Of a stretch of DNA of 42,887 nt, positions 7,784-15,775 are shown piece by piece (positions within the stretch are counted from its first letter, which is position 1; the number at the start of each line of letters is the position of its first letter). The translations under genes were made by a program, and so were the position numbers. The notes under the pieces were generated by a model. It saw only the letters and a list, made by a program, of their open reading frames with translations, had not been told where the DNA came from and ran no database searches. The DNA comes from Aphanocapsa lilacina HA4352-LM1 (lineage in GTDB: Bacteria > Cyanobacteriota > Cyanobacteriia > Gloeobacterales > Gloeobacteraceae): the NCBI GenBank assembly GCA_019359725.1, contig JAHHGR010000039.1:1-42887 (forward strand), in the 5' to 3' direction.

Positions 7784-9076
7784 CACGGTGTCGTAGCGCC
7801 CACCGAGCACCAGCTTGAGGTTGTCGGAAAAAGAAATCTGGTCCTGCAGGTACACCCCAAAGCCACTGGTAGGGGTCAGGTCGTTTTGAAAAACGAGGCT
7901 TTCTCTCAGGCTGGGTATTTGGGCTGCAAACAGGGGCAAAGTGCGGTTGTCAGGCAGCAAGCCGCCAGGTTTGACATACCTTGTTGGGTAGATTTGAAAA
8001 AAATGGGTGTACCGGCCCCCGGTGCGCAGCGTCAGGTTCTCCGCAAAGCGGTGTTCGAGCACCGCGGTGGTTCTGGTCAGATTCTGGTTTACCAGGCCAT
8101 TTGGATCCCCGAAGACCCAGTTGTAGGGGATGGGTGCGACACGGTCACCCAGTGCCACCAGGCCGCTGTCGAACGGACGGTTGTCCCTGAGATGCTCCAA
8201 CTCGACGGTGAGAGTCGTGTCGGGGCTCGCCTGCCAGACCACTGTCGGCGCGAAGTACACCCGCCGCCCCTGGGTGCCGCGAAAACTGTTGGCGTCTTCG
8301 TAGGCGGCATTCAGACGGTAGGCGAGATTGCCGTTCGCGGTGAGCGGACCGGACAGATCCAGCGTGGTGCGGTAAAAATCGTAGCTGCCCGCCGTGAACC
8401 CGACCGCGGCGTAGGGGGTAAGCAGCGGTTTTTTGGTGACGTAGTTGATGATGCTGCTCAGTTCGCCCTGGCCGTAGAGCACCGAGCCCGGCCCTTTGAG
8501 CACCTCGATGCGCTCGATCGAGGCGACGTCGAAGCCCGCCAGGCTGTTGACGCCGTCGCGAAAGCCGTTGCGGTAGATATTGTTGGTGTTGAAGCCGCGG
8601 ATGCTGAAGGTGCTGAAGGGCGCAAAGCTGGGGTTGGCGTTGAAGACGCCGCTCACGGTCTTGAGCGCGTCGTTGAATTGAATGATCTTTTGATCTTCGA
8701 GCAACTGCCGGGGCACCACCTGGATCGATTGGGGAATGTCGATGAGGGGGGTGTCGGTCTTGGTGGCGGTGGTGGCGTCCTTGCGCAGGTAGCGCCCGAC
8801 CACGGTGACTTCGTCGAGTTCGGAAGGGTCGTCAGGCAAATCCTGGCCGGGCGTGGCAGGTGCGGCAGCAGGCGGTGCCTGGGCCAGCTCGCCTGCGAGC
8901 AATCCCCGCGCCCCGACCTCTGCGCGCGCCAGATCGGCCCGGCGCACGAGGGCCGGGCCGCTGTCGGCGACGGGCATGGCCAGGGTTGGGGCAAAGGCCG
9001 CCAAACTGGGCAAGGCTGCCAGAGCGACAGGTCTTAAGACCAAAAAGCCCAAAAAACTGCGCACGTGCAACTCCAT
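7781..9076 (-). pseudogene. TonB-dependent siderophore receptor, N-terminal part with deletions
   Basis: The ATG at 9076 gives a signal peptide ('MELHVRSFLGFLVLRPVALA'). A TonB-box-like 'ELDEVTVVGRY' follows, then the plug domain ('IPQSIQVVPRQLLEDQKIIQ', 'IRGFNTNNIYRNGF', 'IERIEVLKGPGSVLYGQGE') and barrel strands up to 'KLVLGGRYDTV', then TGA at 7781-7783. Compared with the receptor at 17204-19378 it has lost about 50 residues in frame after 'FQNDL' and a further ~95-100 residues at the stop. The product could not make a complete 22-strand barrel. The gene is divergent from flavodoxin copy B and shares its intergenic control region. Confidence 0.85.
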
Positions 9077-9276
9077 TGCCGACCAGCAAAGCAAACGAAC
9101 CAGCCAAATCGAGCGAACCCACGGCTCGCACCGACAGAGGGTCAGGCGTAGAATAGCGCAATTGGGAACTAGCATCAATAGTGGTGTAAGTCTTGCCCTG
9201 CCATGGAGAGAGAAGAATTATGACAAGGCTTCGCAAGCCCAGCCCCAGCATTTAAATTGCCGAACCCTTCAGCAAA

Positions 9277-9306
9277 ATTATTGACATTGACTTTCAACAA
9301 TAATAA
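9277..9306 (+). promoter_or_regulatory. Inverted-repeat motif upstream of flavodoxin B
   Basis: ATTATTG (9277-9283) and CAATAAT (9298-9304) are a perfect 7-bp inverted repeat with a 14-bp spacer. The inner sequence ATTGACATTGACTTTCAACA recurs with small changes before the second Crp gene (12418), before both intact siderophore receptors (15968 and 19571, minus strand) and before a receptor remnant (29932). It may combine a TTGACA -35 element with an operator. The binding protein is unknown; Fur, the Crp-type or an AraC-type regulator are candidates. Confidence 0.5.
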
Positions 9307-9498
9307 GCTGCCTTCAGTCAAGCATGTGCCACTGCCCAACCTGAAGCCGGTCGATGGTTCCGGCGGCGGGCGCGGCTGTGGTGCGTTCTCGCGTACTTGC
9401 TGCGTCCGTCGCCCTCTGGGTCGCAGGGCGTCTGTCCTGCAACCGCAGGCATTGCGCGACCGAATGCAGCCAGCCCCTTTGAAGAACACGGAGGTTCC

Positions 9499-10011
9499 AT
9501 GCCAGCTAAGATCGGTTTATTTTTCGGCACCACCACCGGCAAGACCGGGGATGCCGCCGAGGTCATCCAGCAGGAATTGGGCAAAACCCAGGTGGATCTG
9601 CGCGACATCGGCCGGGCGTCCAAGGCGGACCTGACCGCCTACGAGTACCTCATCATCGGCTGTCCCACCTGGAATATCGGCGATTTGCAGGACGACTGGG
9701 ATTCGTTCTATCCGGATCTCGATGAGATCAATTTCGCCGGCAAGAAGGTGGCTTACTTCGGCACCGGCGACCAACGGGGCTACGGCGACAACTTCCAGGA
9801 CGCCATGGGCATCTTGGAAGAAAAGATCTCCCAGCGCGGCGGTACCACCGTCGGCTACTGGCCGGCGGAAAATTACGATTTCAACGCCTCAAAAGCCTAC
9901 AAAAACGGCAAGTTCGTCGGTCTTGCCCTTGACGACGACAACCAACCGGAACAGACCGAGCGGCGCATCAAGCAGTGGGTGGCGCAGTTGAAGCGCGAGT
10001 TCGGCATCTAG
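9499..10011 (+). CDS. isiB: Flavodoxin, copy B
   Basis: A 170-residue long-chain flavodoxin starting at the ATG giving 'MPAKIGLFFGTTTGKTGDAA', with GGAGG seven bases upstream. The FMN phosphate loop 'FFGTTTGKT' and the flanking loops 'GCPTWNIGDLQDDW' and 'FGTGDQRGYGDNFQDAMG' are all present, as is 'VGLALDDDNQ'. It is similar along its whole length to copy A. It carries electrons in place of ferredoxin, for example from photosystem I to FNR, when iron is scarce. It lies downstream of the inverted-repeat motif at 9277 and is followed by a strong hairpin terminator, then a homologue of the copy A small protein and a methyltransferase. Confidence 0.95.
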   Translation: MPAKIGLFFGTTTGKTGDAAEVIQQELGKTQVDLRDIGRASKADLTAYEYLIIGCPTWNIGDLQDDWDSFYPDLDEINFAGKKVAYFGTGDQRGYGDNFQDAMGILEEKISQRGGTTVGYWPAENYDFNASKAYKNGKFVGLALDDDNQPEQTERRIKQWVAQLKREFGI

Positions 10012-10025
10012 CTTGGGCTGCGACG

Positions 10026-10068
10026 GGGCAACCGGTTCAGGCCGTCCACCAACCGGTTGCCCTTTTCT
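10026..10068 (+). terminator. Terminator/attenuator between flavodoxin B and small protein
   Basis: GGGCAACCGGTT pairs perfectly over 12 bp with AACCGGTTGCCC and is followed by TTTTCT. It sits 24 bases upstream of the next GTG start, so the downstream pair is probably made by read-through. The layout repeats that of cassette A (3176-3220). Confidence 0.75.
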
Positions 10069-10091
10069 GAGACCATGTAAAGGAGAAAGCG

Positions 10092-10472
10092 GTGCCCGAG
10101 ACTCAATTACTCAGCGGTTATCTCTGGGGTTACCTGTGCCTCAGCGACGTCATCCCCCAGGTGCTGCCCTGCGTGCGCTGCGAAGACCGCTGGGTGGTGC
10201 ACTTCGCCCGCCACCCCGGCGAAGAGGCCCTCTGGCGGCAGCGCGGCTGGGCCAGGGCACAACCGATTCCCTACCGCCGCCAACCGGAAGGGCTGACCGT
10301 GGAGCGAGATCTGCCCGAGGCCGGCTTCGCCAGGGCCGAACCCATCGCCGCAACACAGTCGGCTGCCTGCGTGCGTTGCGGCGATTGTCTCGATTGTCCC
10401 TGCGGGGCTGTCTGCGCGACCCCGCCGCTCAAAGGGGAGTTGACCGATGCGGGCTCTGCCGGGTGTGTCTGA
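10092..10472 (+). CDS. Small protein of the flavodoxin cassette, copy B, cysteine-rich tail
   Basis: A 126-residue protein of unknown function. The GTG start has AAAGGAGA upstream. Residues 1-85 are homologous to copy A at 2889-3155 ('GYLWGYL', 'VIPQVLPCVRC', 'VHFARHPGEEA', 'RGWARAQPIPY', 'DLPEAGF'). Copy B then adds a tail with 'ACVRCGDCLDCPCGAVC', seven cysteines within about 20 residues, which looks able to bind a metal or Fe-S centre. Copy A lacks this tail. The last 26 bases overlap the methyltransferase start. Function unknown; context suggests iron starvation. Confidence 0.8.
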   Translation: MPETQLLSGYLWGYLCLSDVIPQVLPCVRCEDRWVVHFARHPGEEALWRQRGWARAQPIPYRRQPEGLTVERDLPEAGFARAEPIAATQSAACVRCGDCLDCPCGAVCATPPLKGELTDAGSAGCV

Positions 10473-11232
10473 GGGTTTGCTGTTCTCCTTGTGCGCCCGC
10501 TACCTGGAGACGCAGCGGCCGGACGGCATCATCTTTGACCAGAAAGCCATCGAGATTGTCCACAGATTGAACCTCGATTGCGCGGCCCTGGCCAGGCACA
10601 ACCGCCTCTGGCCCACGCAGGCGGCCGTCGCCATCCGCACCGAGATCCTCGATCGCGCGGTGCAGCGGTTCTTGCAGGTCCATCCCGAGGCGGTGGTCGT
10701 CAACCTGGGAGCGGGCCTTTGCACGCGCTACTTCCGGGTGGACAACGGCCGGGTGCGCTGGTACGAACTGGACCTGCCGGCCCTCAAGCGGACGTGGAGC
10801 CACCTGTTCGGCGAGAGCGACCGCCACCGGTATCTGGGCTGCCCGCTCATGGATTTTGCCTGGACGGATATCCTGCAGCCGCTGCGCCGCTCGCCGTTTT
10901 TATTTATCGCAGAGGGTCTGCTGATGTATCTGACGGAGTGCGAAGCCCGGCAACTGGTCGCTTGCCTGGGAGCCGCTTTTCCTTGTGCCGAACTGTTGGC
11001 GGAGGCCGTCAGCCCGGTTGTCGTCGACCGTCGCCAAGGAGCCGAAGCGCTTGCCTTTCGCTGGGGCATCGACCGCGGCTGCAACCTGGAAAGCTGGAGC
11101 GGTGCAATTCAGTTCCTTCAAGAGTGGTATTACCTGGACTACCACCCACACCGCTGGGGGTGGCTGCGGCTGCTGCGCCGGCTGCCCGCGGTGCGCCGGT
11201 CGATGAAAATCATTCATATCCGCTATCGTTAG
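10447..11232 (+). CDS. Leucine carboxyl methyltransferase-family (TcmP-like) methyltransferase
   Basis: A 261-residue SAM-dependent methyltransferase of the LCM family. An N-terminal 'SLCARYLETQRPDGIIFDQ' is followed by the family SAM loop 'VVVNLGAGLCTRYFR' (about residues 80-94), 'WYELDLPALKR' with the ribose-binding acid region, and 'PFLFIAEGLLMYL' (about 155-167). Bacterial members such as TcmP methylate carboxyl or hydroxyl groups of small molecules. The substrate here is unknown. It overlaps the cysteine-rich small protein, which implies translational coupling. It is not homologous in family to the O-methyltransferase of cassette A, yet holds the same position. Confidence 0.85.
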   Translation: MRALPGVSEGLLFSLCARYLETQRPDGIIFDQKAIEIVHRLNLDCAALARHNRLWPTQAAVAIRTEILDRAVQRFLQVHPEAVVVNLGAGLCTRYFRVDNGRVRWYELDLPALKRTWSHLFGESDRHRYLGCPLMDFAWTDILQPLRRSPFLFIAEGLLMYLTECEARQLVACLGAAFPCAELLAEAVSPVVVDRRQGAEALAFRWGIDRGCNLESWSGAIQFLQEWYYLDYHPHRWGWLRLLRRLPAVRRSMKIIHIRYR

Positions 11233-11407
11233 CCCGCGGCCCTAGCCTATCTTCAGAAGCAGCGCGTGCGCGATTGCCTGCGGATGGACCTGGAAGTTTA
11301 TCCTCCGCCGGATCTGGCCATCGAAGCAGCAGCAAAGTGCTGCGGGAAACGCGCTCCCGCCTTGCCCAGGGCCAGATACTTTGTTACGGATGCGTGTCGC
11401 CGGTGGG

Positions 11408-12226
11408 TCACCCGACAGGCAGTGCACCGGTTGCTCCGCCAATCCGCCAACCCCTGGCCTGTTGCTGCGCCTGCCACTGGCGGCGGTAGCGACCATTTTT
11501 TTCGATGGCGAGCAGTTCAGCGTGGGTACCGCGCTCGACGATGCGGCCGCCCTCGAAGTAGAGGATCTGATCGGCGTGCTGGATAGTCCAGAGGCGGTGA
11601 GCAATCACGATCACCGTGCGCCCCCTGGCCAGCACGGCAATCGCCTGCTGGATGAGCTGCTCGTTGTCGAGATCCACGCTTGCGGTCGCTTCATCGAGGA
11701 TGAGAATCGGAGCGTCTTTGAGCAGGGCGCGGGCGATGGAAAGGCGCGGGCGCTGCCCACCGGAAAGGTCGTATCCACCCTCGCCCAGGAGCGTATCGTA
11801 ACCCTGGGGCAGTTCTGTAATAAAGTCGTGGGCGCAGGCGGCCTTGGCGGCGGCGATCACCTGTTCGGCGGTGGCGTCGGGACATCCCAGGCGGATGTTG
11901 TTGAGCACCGAGTCGCGAAACAAATACACATCCTGGAAAACCAGACCAATTTGCGCTTGGAGCGTCGCCGTGGCCATCTCGCGCACATCGACGCCGCCGA
12001 TGCGGATCGCACCCGAGTCCACAGTGATCGGCTGGTGCAACTGGTAGTCGCAAATAAATAGCTCAATGCCGCCGCGCAACCGAAGCCAGCGGTAGTAACC
12101 TTCGCCTGTCTGTTGCGGCCAGTGGAGCGTCAACTCGGCACCGTCGCAGCGGCCGGTGCAACCGGTCAACTCCTGAAAAGCGGCAACAAATTGCCCAAAG
12201 TTGCCCGCCGAAATCGTAATTTTCAC
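11408..12226 (-). pseudogene. Chimera: AraC-regulator N terminus fused to ABC-exporter ATPase C terminus
   Basis: The frame is open (272 residues, GTG start) but is a join of two unrelated genes. Residues 1 to about 68 ('MKITISAGNFGQFVAAFQEL', 'YRWLRLRGGIELFICDYQLH') resemble the N-terminal sensor part of cyanobacterial PchR-like AraC regulators. From about residue 69 it is the C-terminal two thirds of an ABC nucleotide-binding domain: 'ATLQAQIGLVFQDVYLF' (Q-loop), 'DLSGGQRPRLSIARALL' (signature), 'PILILDEATASVD' (Walker B) and 'VIAHRLWTI' (H-loop). Walker A and all membrane segments are missing, so it cannot be a working transporter. Both parents are typical of siderophore loci. It probably arose by deletion between adjacent genes. 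Confidence 0.75.
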
Positions 12227-12342
12227 CGCCCATCCCCAAGGAGACGCAGCCGCTGAGTCCAGCGCAGCCGGTGTGCTGTTGCATTGAATTTCATTAAGGT
12301 TTATGGTCCTCGTTCTGTCAAGGGGACAATGCTGAGCGCCAG

Positions 12343-12364
12343 CTGCCGCTGCGGCAGGCTTTTT
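12343..12364 (+). terminator. Possible hairpin with T-run
   Basis: CTGCCG and CGGCAG form a short GC-rich stem followed, after two bases, by TTTTT. No plus-strand gene ends just upstream, so it may be a relic or chance. Apart from this and the motif at 12418, I see nothing else in 12227-12492. Confidence 0.3.
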
Positions 12365-12417
12365 GAGCGGCCGGCGCCATCTTGAGCACTGGGGCTGAGC
12401 CGAGCGGAATCCGACAA

Positions 12418-12440
12418 ATTATTGACATTAATTTTCAACA
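12418..12440 (+). promoter_or_regulatory. Motif shared with flavodoxin B promoter
   Basis: ATTATTGACATTAATTTTCA plus ACA matches the sequence before flavodoxin B (9277-9299) at 21 of 23 positions. It is 53 bases upstream of the start of the second Crp-type regulator, a suitable place for a promoter or operator. It suggests the flavodoxin and the regulator share one control protein. Confidence 0.5.
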
Positions 12441-12492
12441 GCTCTACGCTGCTAGGCACTTGGGTTCAGTCTTTATCGTGGAGTTCCAGCGG

Positions 12493-13209
12493 ATGAGCAA
12501 ACACACAATCCTGCTCCAGGAGGTCGAAGCCCCCGGCGCGGCGCCCGATACCGGAGCCTTGCGCAACGTTGGTTGGACGGATGGGCCGGCCGTCACCGCC
12601 TGCTACAGAGCCGGTCAGGCCGTCCCGCTTGCCTGGGATTCGGTCTGGCTGGTACAGCAGGGGCTTGTCTGGGTGCGGACGTTGCAGTGGTCGGGCAACG
12701 AGACCCTCGTGGCGCTGGTCGGGCCGCGCATGCCGATCGGCGCGATGCTCGTGCCTGAAAAAGCTTCCTGCGCAGTCCACGCCCTGACGGATGTGCAACT
12801 GACGCGCGTGGCCTGGCAGGAGGTGCAGCAACGGCCCCAACTGGCCTGGGAATTGAACCAGGCTTCGGTGCGACTGTTGTTGCAGTTGGAGGCGCTCAAC
12901 GCCATCAAGGGCCTGCGGCGGGTGATCGACCGCCTCCAGGAGATGCTGGTGCTGTTGGTACGCCAATGCGGGCAAGAGAGCACTGAGGGCGTGCATCTGC
13001 AGGGGCGGCTGACCCACGATCAGCTCGCGGTGGCCATCGGCTGCCAGCGGGTCGCCGTCACCAAATGTTTCACAGCACTCAAGCGGGCCGGGCTGATCAC
13101 CGTCGGGCCGGACCGTCGCCTGTGCGTCAGCCGCGAACTGGTCCACAGGACGGCTCTGTTCGCGGTGGCCGCCGATGCCCACGCCAAGCGCGCCACGGGT
13201 CCGGCATGA
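12493..13209 (+). CDS. Crp/Fnr-type transcriptional regulator, copy B
   Basis: A 238-residue regulator; the ATG at 12493 is chosen because the homology to copy A begins near here. The order is a degenerate effector domain ('VWLVQQGLVWVRTLQWSGNE', 'LVALVGPRMPIG'), a dimerisation helix (about 130-175), and a winged-helix DNA-binding domain 'RLTHDQLAVAIGCQRVAVTK' (about 175-195). It is similar along its length to the regulator at 4407-5078, including 'EGVHLQGRLTHDQ.A.AIG'. Its stop overlaps the ATG of a 32-residue AraC stub by four bases (ATGA). Each flavodoxin cassette therefore has its own regulator of this type. Confidence 0.85.
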   Translation: MSKHTILLQEVEAPGAAPDTGALRNVGWTDGPAVTACYRAGQAVPLAWDSVWLVQQGLVWVRTLQWSGNETLVALVGPRMPIGAMLVPEKASCAVHALTDVQLTRVAWQEVQQRPQLAWELNQASVRLLLQLEALNAIKGLRRVIDRLQEMLVLLVRQCGQESTEGVHLQGRLTHDQLAVAIGCQRVAVTKCFTALKRAGLITVGPDRRLCVSRELVHRTALFAVAADAHAKRATGPA

Positions 13210-13304
13210 AACTGCACTTCAGCCCCCGCGACATCGACGAGCTGTACGAGCAATTCCAGCGGCAAACCGGGGCAGCGGTCCGCCGCGAGAATGGCGAAAG
13301 CTGA
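13206..13304 (+). pseudogene. Truncated AraC-type regulator, N-terminal stub
   Basis: A 32-codon ORF, 'MKLHFSPRDIDELYEQFQRQ...', starts at the ATGA overlap with the regulator before it. It resembles the first 30 residues of the AraC part of the chimera at 11408-12226 ('MKITISAGNFGQFVAAFQEL'), with shared MK, S, F, Q and TG positions. The homology ends at 13304 where an Uma2 remnant begins on the other strand. I infer that a Crp-AraC pair was once co-translated and that recombination removed the AraC body. Confidence 0.5.
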
Positions 13305-13305
13305 G

Positions 13306-13575
13306 TTCCAGGGTCGAACCAGAAGTACTCCGGCACCCGCAACACATCCTGATAGATCTGTTTTTTGAGCCCGCGGTCGAATCGGAGAGGATCTCGGCAA
13401 TCACGTTGGGCAGGCGGCGGCCCCCTTCCTGCCACACCGTCCAGCTGCGCCGCTCCCGCCGCTCACACCCCAGCACCACAAAAAAGTCCGGCCCCCGGAA
13501 ATCCTCGGATTTGCGCTGGGTGAGGCTGTCGTAAATCGTCAGGTTGCCCGAGCAATAAAAGTCCTGGTGGGCGAC
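13306..13575 (-). pseudogene. Uma2 family gene, central fragment
   Basis: Minus-strand translation gives 'QDFYCSGNLTIYDSLTQRKS', 'FRGPDFFVVLGCERRER', 'RLPNVIAEILSDST' and 'LKKQIYQDVLRVPEYFWFDP'. Both ends are missing and the frame changes after 'LSDST'. It is the same subfamily as the remnant at 1395-1745, and together they cover most of one gene. It begins 22 bases after the stop of the TonB receptor at 13598. Confidence 0.75.
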
Positions 13576-13597
13576 GGTTTTCCCGCGGACCCTCGCC

Positions 13598-15775
13598 CTA
13601 GAACTGCCAGCCGATAGTCCCCTGCACCGTAAAAGGCTGGCCGGGAAATGCACCCCGCGCCTCGGCGCCCGCGATGTAGCGCACATCGAAGAGGTTCTTG
13701 AAGTTGAGGGCCGCGCGCAAGTTGTCGCGGCTGTAGTAGAGCGCCGCGTCCGTACGCGCGTAGCCCGGCAGGGTAAAGTCGCCCGCCAAGTTACCGGCTC
13801 TCTCACCCACAGCGAACACCCCAAAACCAAGCCCCAATCCCCTTAGCGCTCCTTCCTGCAGCCGATAGGCGGTCCACAAAGAACCGCTGTGCCGCGGGAT
13901 ATTGACGAGCTGGTTGCCGACGGGAAAGGTGTTGTCCTGGGTGAGCCGCGCGTCGGTGTAGGCGTAGGAGGCAATCAGGTTCCAACCCGGCAGGATCTCG
14001 CCAGTGATGTCGAACTCGATGCCCTGGCTTTGCTGCTGGCCGGTCTGGATCGAAAAACCGGGGTTAGCCGGGTCCGCCGTCAGGACGTTGTTCTTGGTGA
14101 TCCGGTAGAGGGCCAGGTTGGCAAACAGGCGTCCTTTGGCCAGTTCCGCCTTGGCGCCCACCTCGTAGCCTTCGCCGCGCTCGGGCAAAAACGGTGTACC
14201 CTCGGCGCTGATACCAGTCGTGGGCGTAAAGGACCGGCTGAAATTGGCAAACAGCGACACGCTTGGGTCGGGCTGCCACAGAAGACCCACCCGCGGGGAG
14301 AACGCCTCGGCGTAGGTGGGAATTCGCCTGTCGGTGAGGAAATTAAAGTCCTCAGCGGAGTAGGTATCGAATCGACCACTCAGCACCAGATGGGTATTCT
14401 CGAACAAGGTCAGCTGATCTTGCAGGTAGACCCCGAAGTTGCCGATGCGCGAAATCGCGTTGGTTGTGGTGCGGTACTGCGAGCTGTAGCGGACCGGGTA
14501 TTGGGGGTCGAAAATGTCGATGCTGCCGCCTGTTGCACCTTCGAAGTTAACTCTCGAGTCGAAGCGACCGAATTCCAGTCCGAGCAGGGCAGTGTGCTGG
14601 ATGCCGCCTGTTTCGAACTTCCAGGTGAGATCGTTTTGTAGAAAATACGACTGGATATATCGACAGCTATTGCATCGAAACGAATCGAGGGTGAGGGTGC
14701 GGCCGTCTGCGAGCACCCGGCCGGGTAGGGTGCTGCCCGCCGGCCGGGATTCGGTGAAATTTGTGTAGCGCAGGGCCGTGCGCATCGCGACCGCCGGGCT
14801 GAAGCGGTGCTCCAGGATTGCGGTGAAGCGATTCTGGTTGCTGAAGATCAACTCCCTGGCGTTGCCCAAAACACGGTTGATTGGAATGTCGATGTAGCCG
14901 GTGGGGGTGACCGGTAGCCCGATGATGTCGAGCGGGCGCGAATCGCGCAGGTGTTCGCCTTCGAAAGTCAGGGTAGTCTCGGGGGAAATGTTCCAGCGCA
15001 GCACCGGTGCCACGAAAGTCCGGCTGGTGTACACCCCGTCGCGGAAGCTGCCGGCGTCCTCGTAGGCGAGGTTGAGGCGGTAAGCAAGGGCGCCGTCTGC
15101 GGTCAGCGGTCCGGACAGATCCACGGTGGGCCGCCAGAAGCTGTAGCTGCCCACGGTCAAATCGACAGCGGCGTACGGCCTGGCGAGCGGCTTTTTGGTG
15201 ATGAGGTTGATGATCCCCGAGGGCTGCGCGCGGCCAAAGAGCACCGAGGCCGGGCCTTTGACCACCTCGATGCGTTCGAGATTGGCGCTTTCACGGAAGG
15301 TGATCGACACGTTGAAATCGTCGGGGATGCCGTTGAGAAATTGATTGGAGCTGAAGCCACGGATGTTGAAAGTATCGAGGCGCCCGGCGCCGTTGTTGGT
15401 GCTCACGCCGCTGACATTGCGCAGAGCCTCATCGAGGCGAATGGCCCCTTGATCCTCGATGACCTGACGGGGGATGACCTGGATCGACTGGGGGGTGATG
15501 AGAATCGGCGTGTCCGTCTTGGTACCGGAAGTGGCGTTCTTGCGCCGATAGCCCCCCGTGCCGAAGACCGTCACCTCCTCAAGCTCCTCGCCGTCGCCAG
15601 GAGGCGGGGCCGCCGCTGGTTGGGGCTCGGGCACCGCTTGGCCCAGCAGGGGGGCGGCCTCCGTCGAAGGGCGCTCCAGTTGCGAAAGCCGAGGGGCACC
15701 TTCCCCGGCAAGCACCGCCGGGGCGACAAGCAGCCCCAGACAGCCACACACGACAAACGGACGCAGTGCGCTCAC
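13598..15775 (-). CDS. TonB-dependent siderophore receptor (intact, copy 2)
   Basis: A 725-residue outer-membrane receptor for ferric siderophores. The GTG at 15775 is chosen because AAAGGAG lies ten bases upstream and it opens a signal peptide ('SALRPFVVCGCLGLLVAPAV'); an in-frame ATG at 15889 would add 38 unlikely residues. After a proline-rich linker comes a TonB-box-like 'ELEEVTVFGT', then the plug domain ('TPQSIQVIPRQVIEDQG', 'TFNIRGFSSNQFLNG', 'IEVVKGPASVLFGRAQPSG') and a 22-strand barrel ending 'QGTIGWQF' with the C-terminal Phe used by the BAM machinery. Its promoter, signal peptide and linker are identical to those of the receptor at 17204-19378, but the plug and barrel differ. It needs TonB-ExbBD, not seen here. 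Confidence 0.93.
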   Translation of the reverse strand: MSALRPFVVCGCLGLLVAPAVLAGEGAPRLSQLERPSTEAAPLLGQAVPEPQPAAAPPPGDGEELEEVTVFGTGGYRRKNATSGTKTDTPILITPQSIQVIPRQVIEDQGAIRLDEALRNVSGVSTNNGAGRLDTFNIRGFSSNQFLNGIPDDFNVSITFRESANLERIEVVKGPASVLFGRAQPSGIINLITKKPLARPYAAVDLTVGSYSFWRPTVDLSGPLTADGALAYRLNLAYEDAGSFRDGVYTSRTFVAPVLRWNISPETTLTFEGEHLRDSRPLDIIGLPVTPTGYIDIPINRVLGNARELIFSNQNRFTAILEHRFSPAVAMRTALRYTNFTESRPAGSTLPGRVLADGRTLTLDSFRCNSCRYIQSYFLQNDLTWKFETGGIQHTALLGLEFGRFDSRVNFEGATGGSIDIFDPQYPVRYSSQYRTTTNAISRIGNFGVYLQDQLTLFENTHLVLSGRFDTYSAEDFNFLTDRRIPTYAEAFSPRVGLLWQPDPSVSLFANFSRSFTPTTGISAEGTPFLPERGEGYEVGAKAELAKGRLFANLALYRITKNNVLTADPANPGFSIQTGQQQSQGIEFDITGEILPGWNLIASYAYTDARLTQDNTFPVGNQLVNIPRHSGSLWTAYRLQEGALRGLGLGFGVFAVGERAGNLAGDFTLPGYARTDAALYYSRDNLRAALNFKNLFDVRYIAGAEARGAFPGQPFTVQGTIGWQF

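Noticed and set aside
11266..11400. Possible Uma2 piece ('MDLEVYPPPDLAIEA')
   Set aside because: The short phrase fits Uma2 proteins, but only about 15 codons can be aligned by eye and no second motif supports it.
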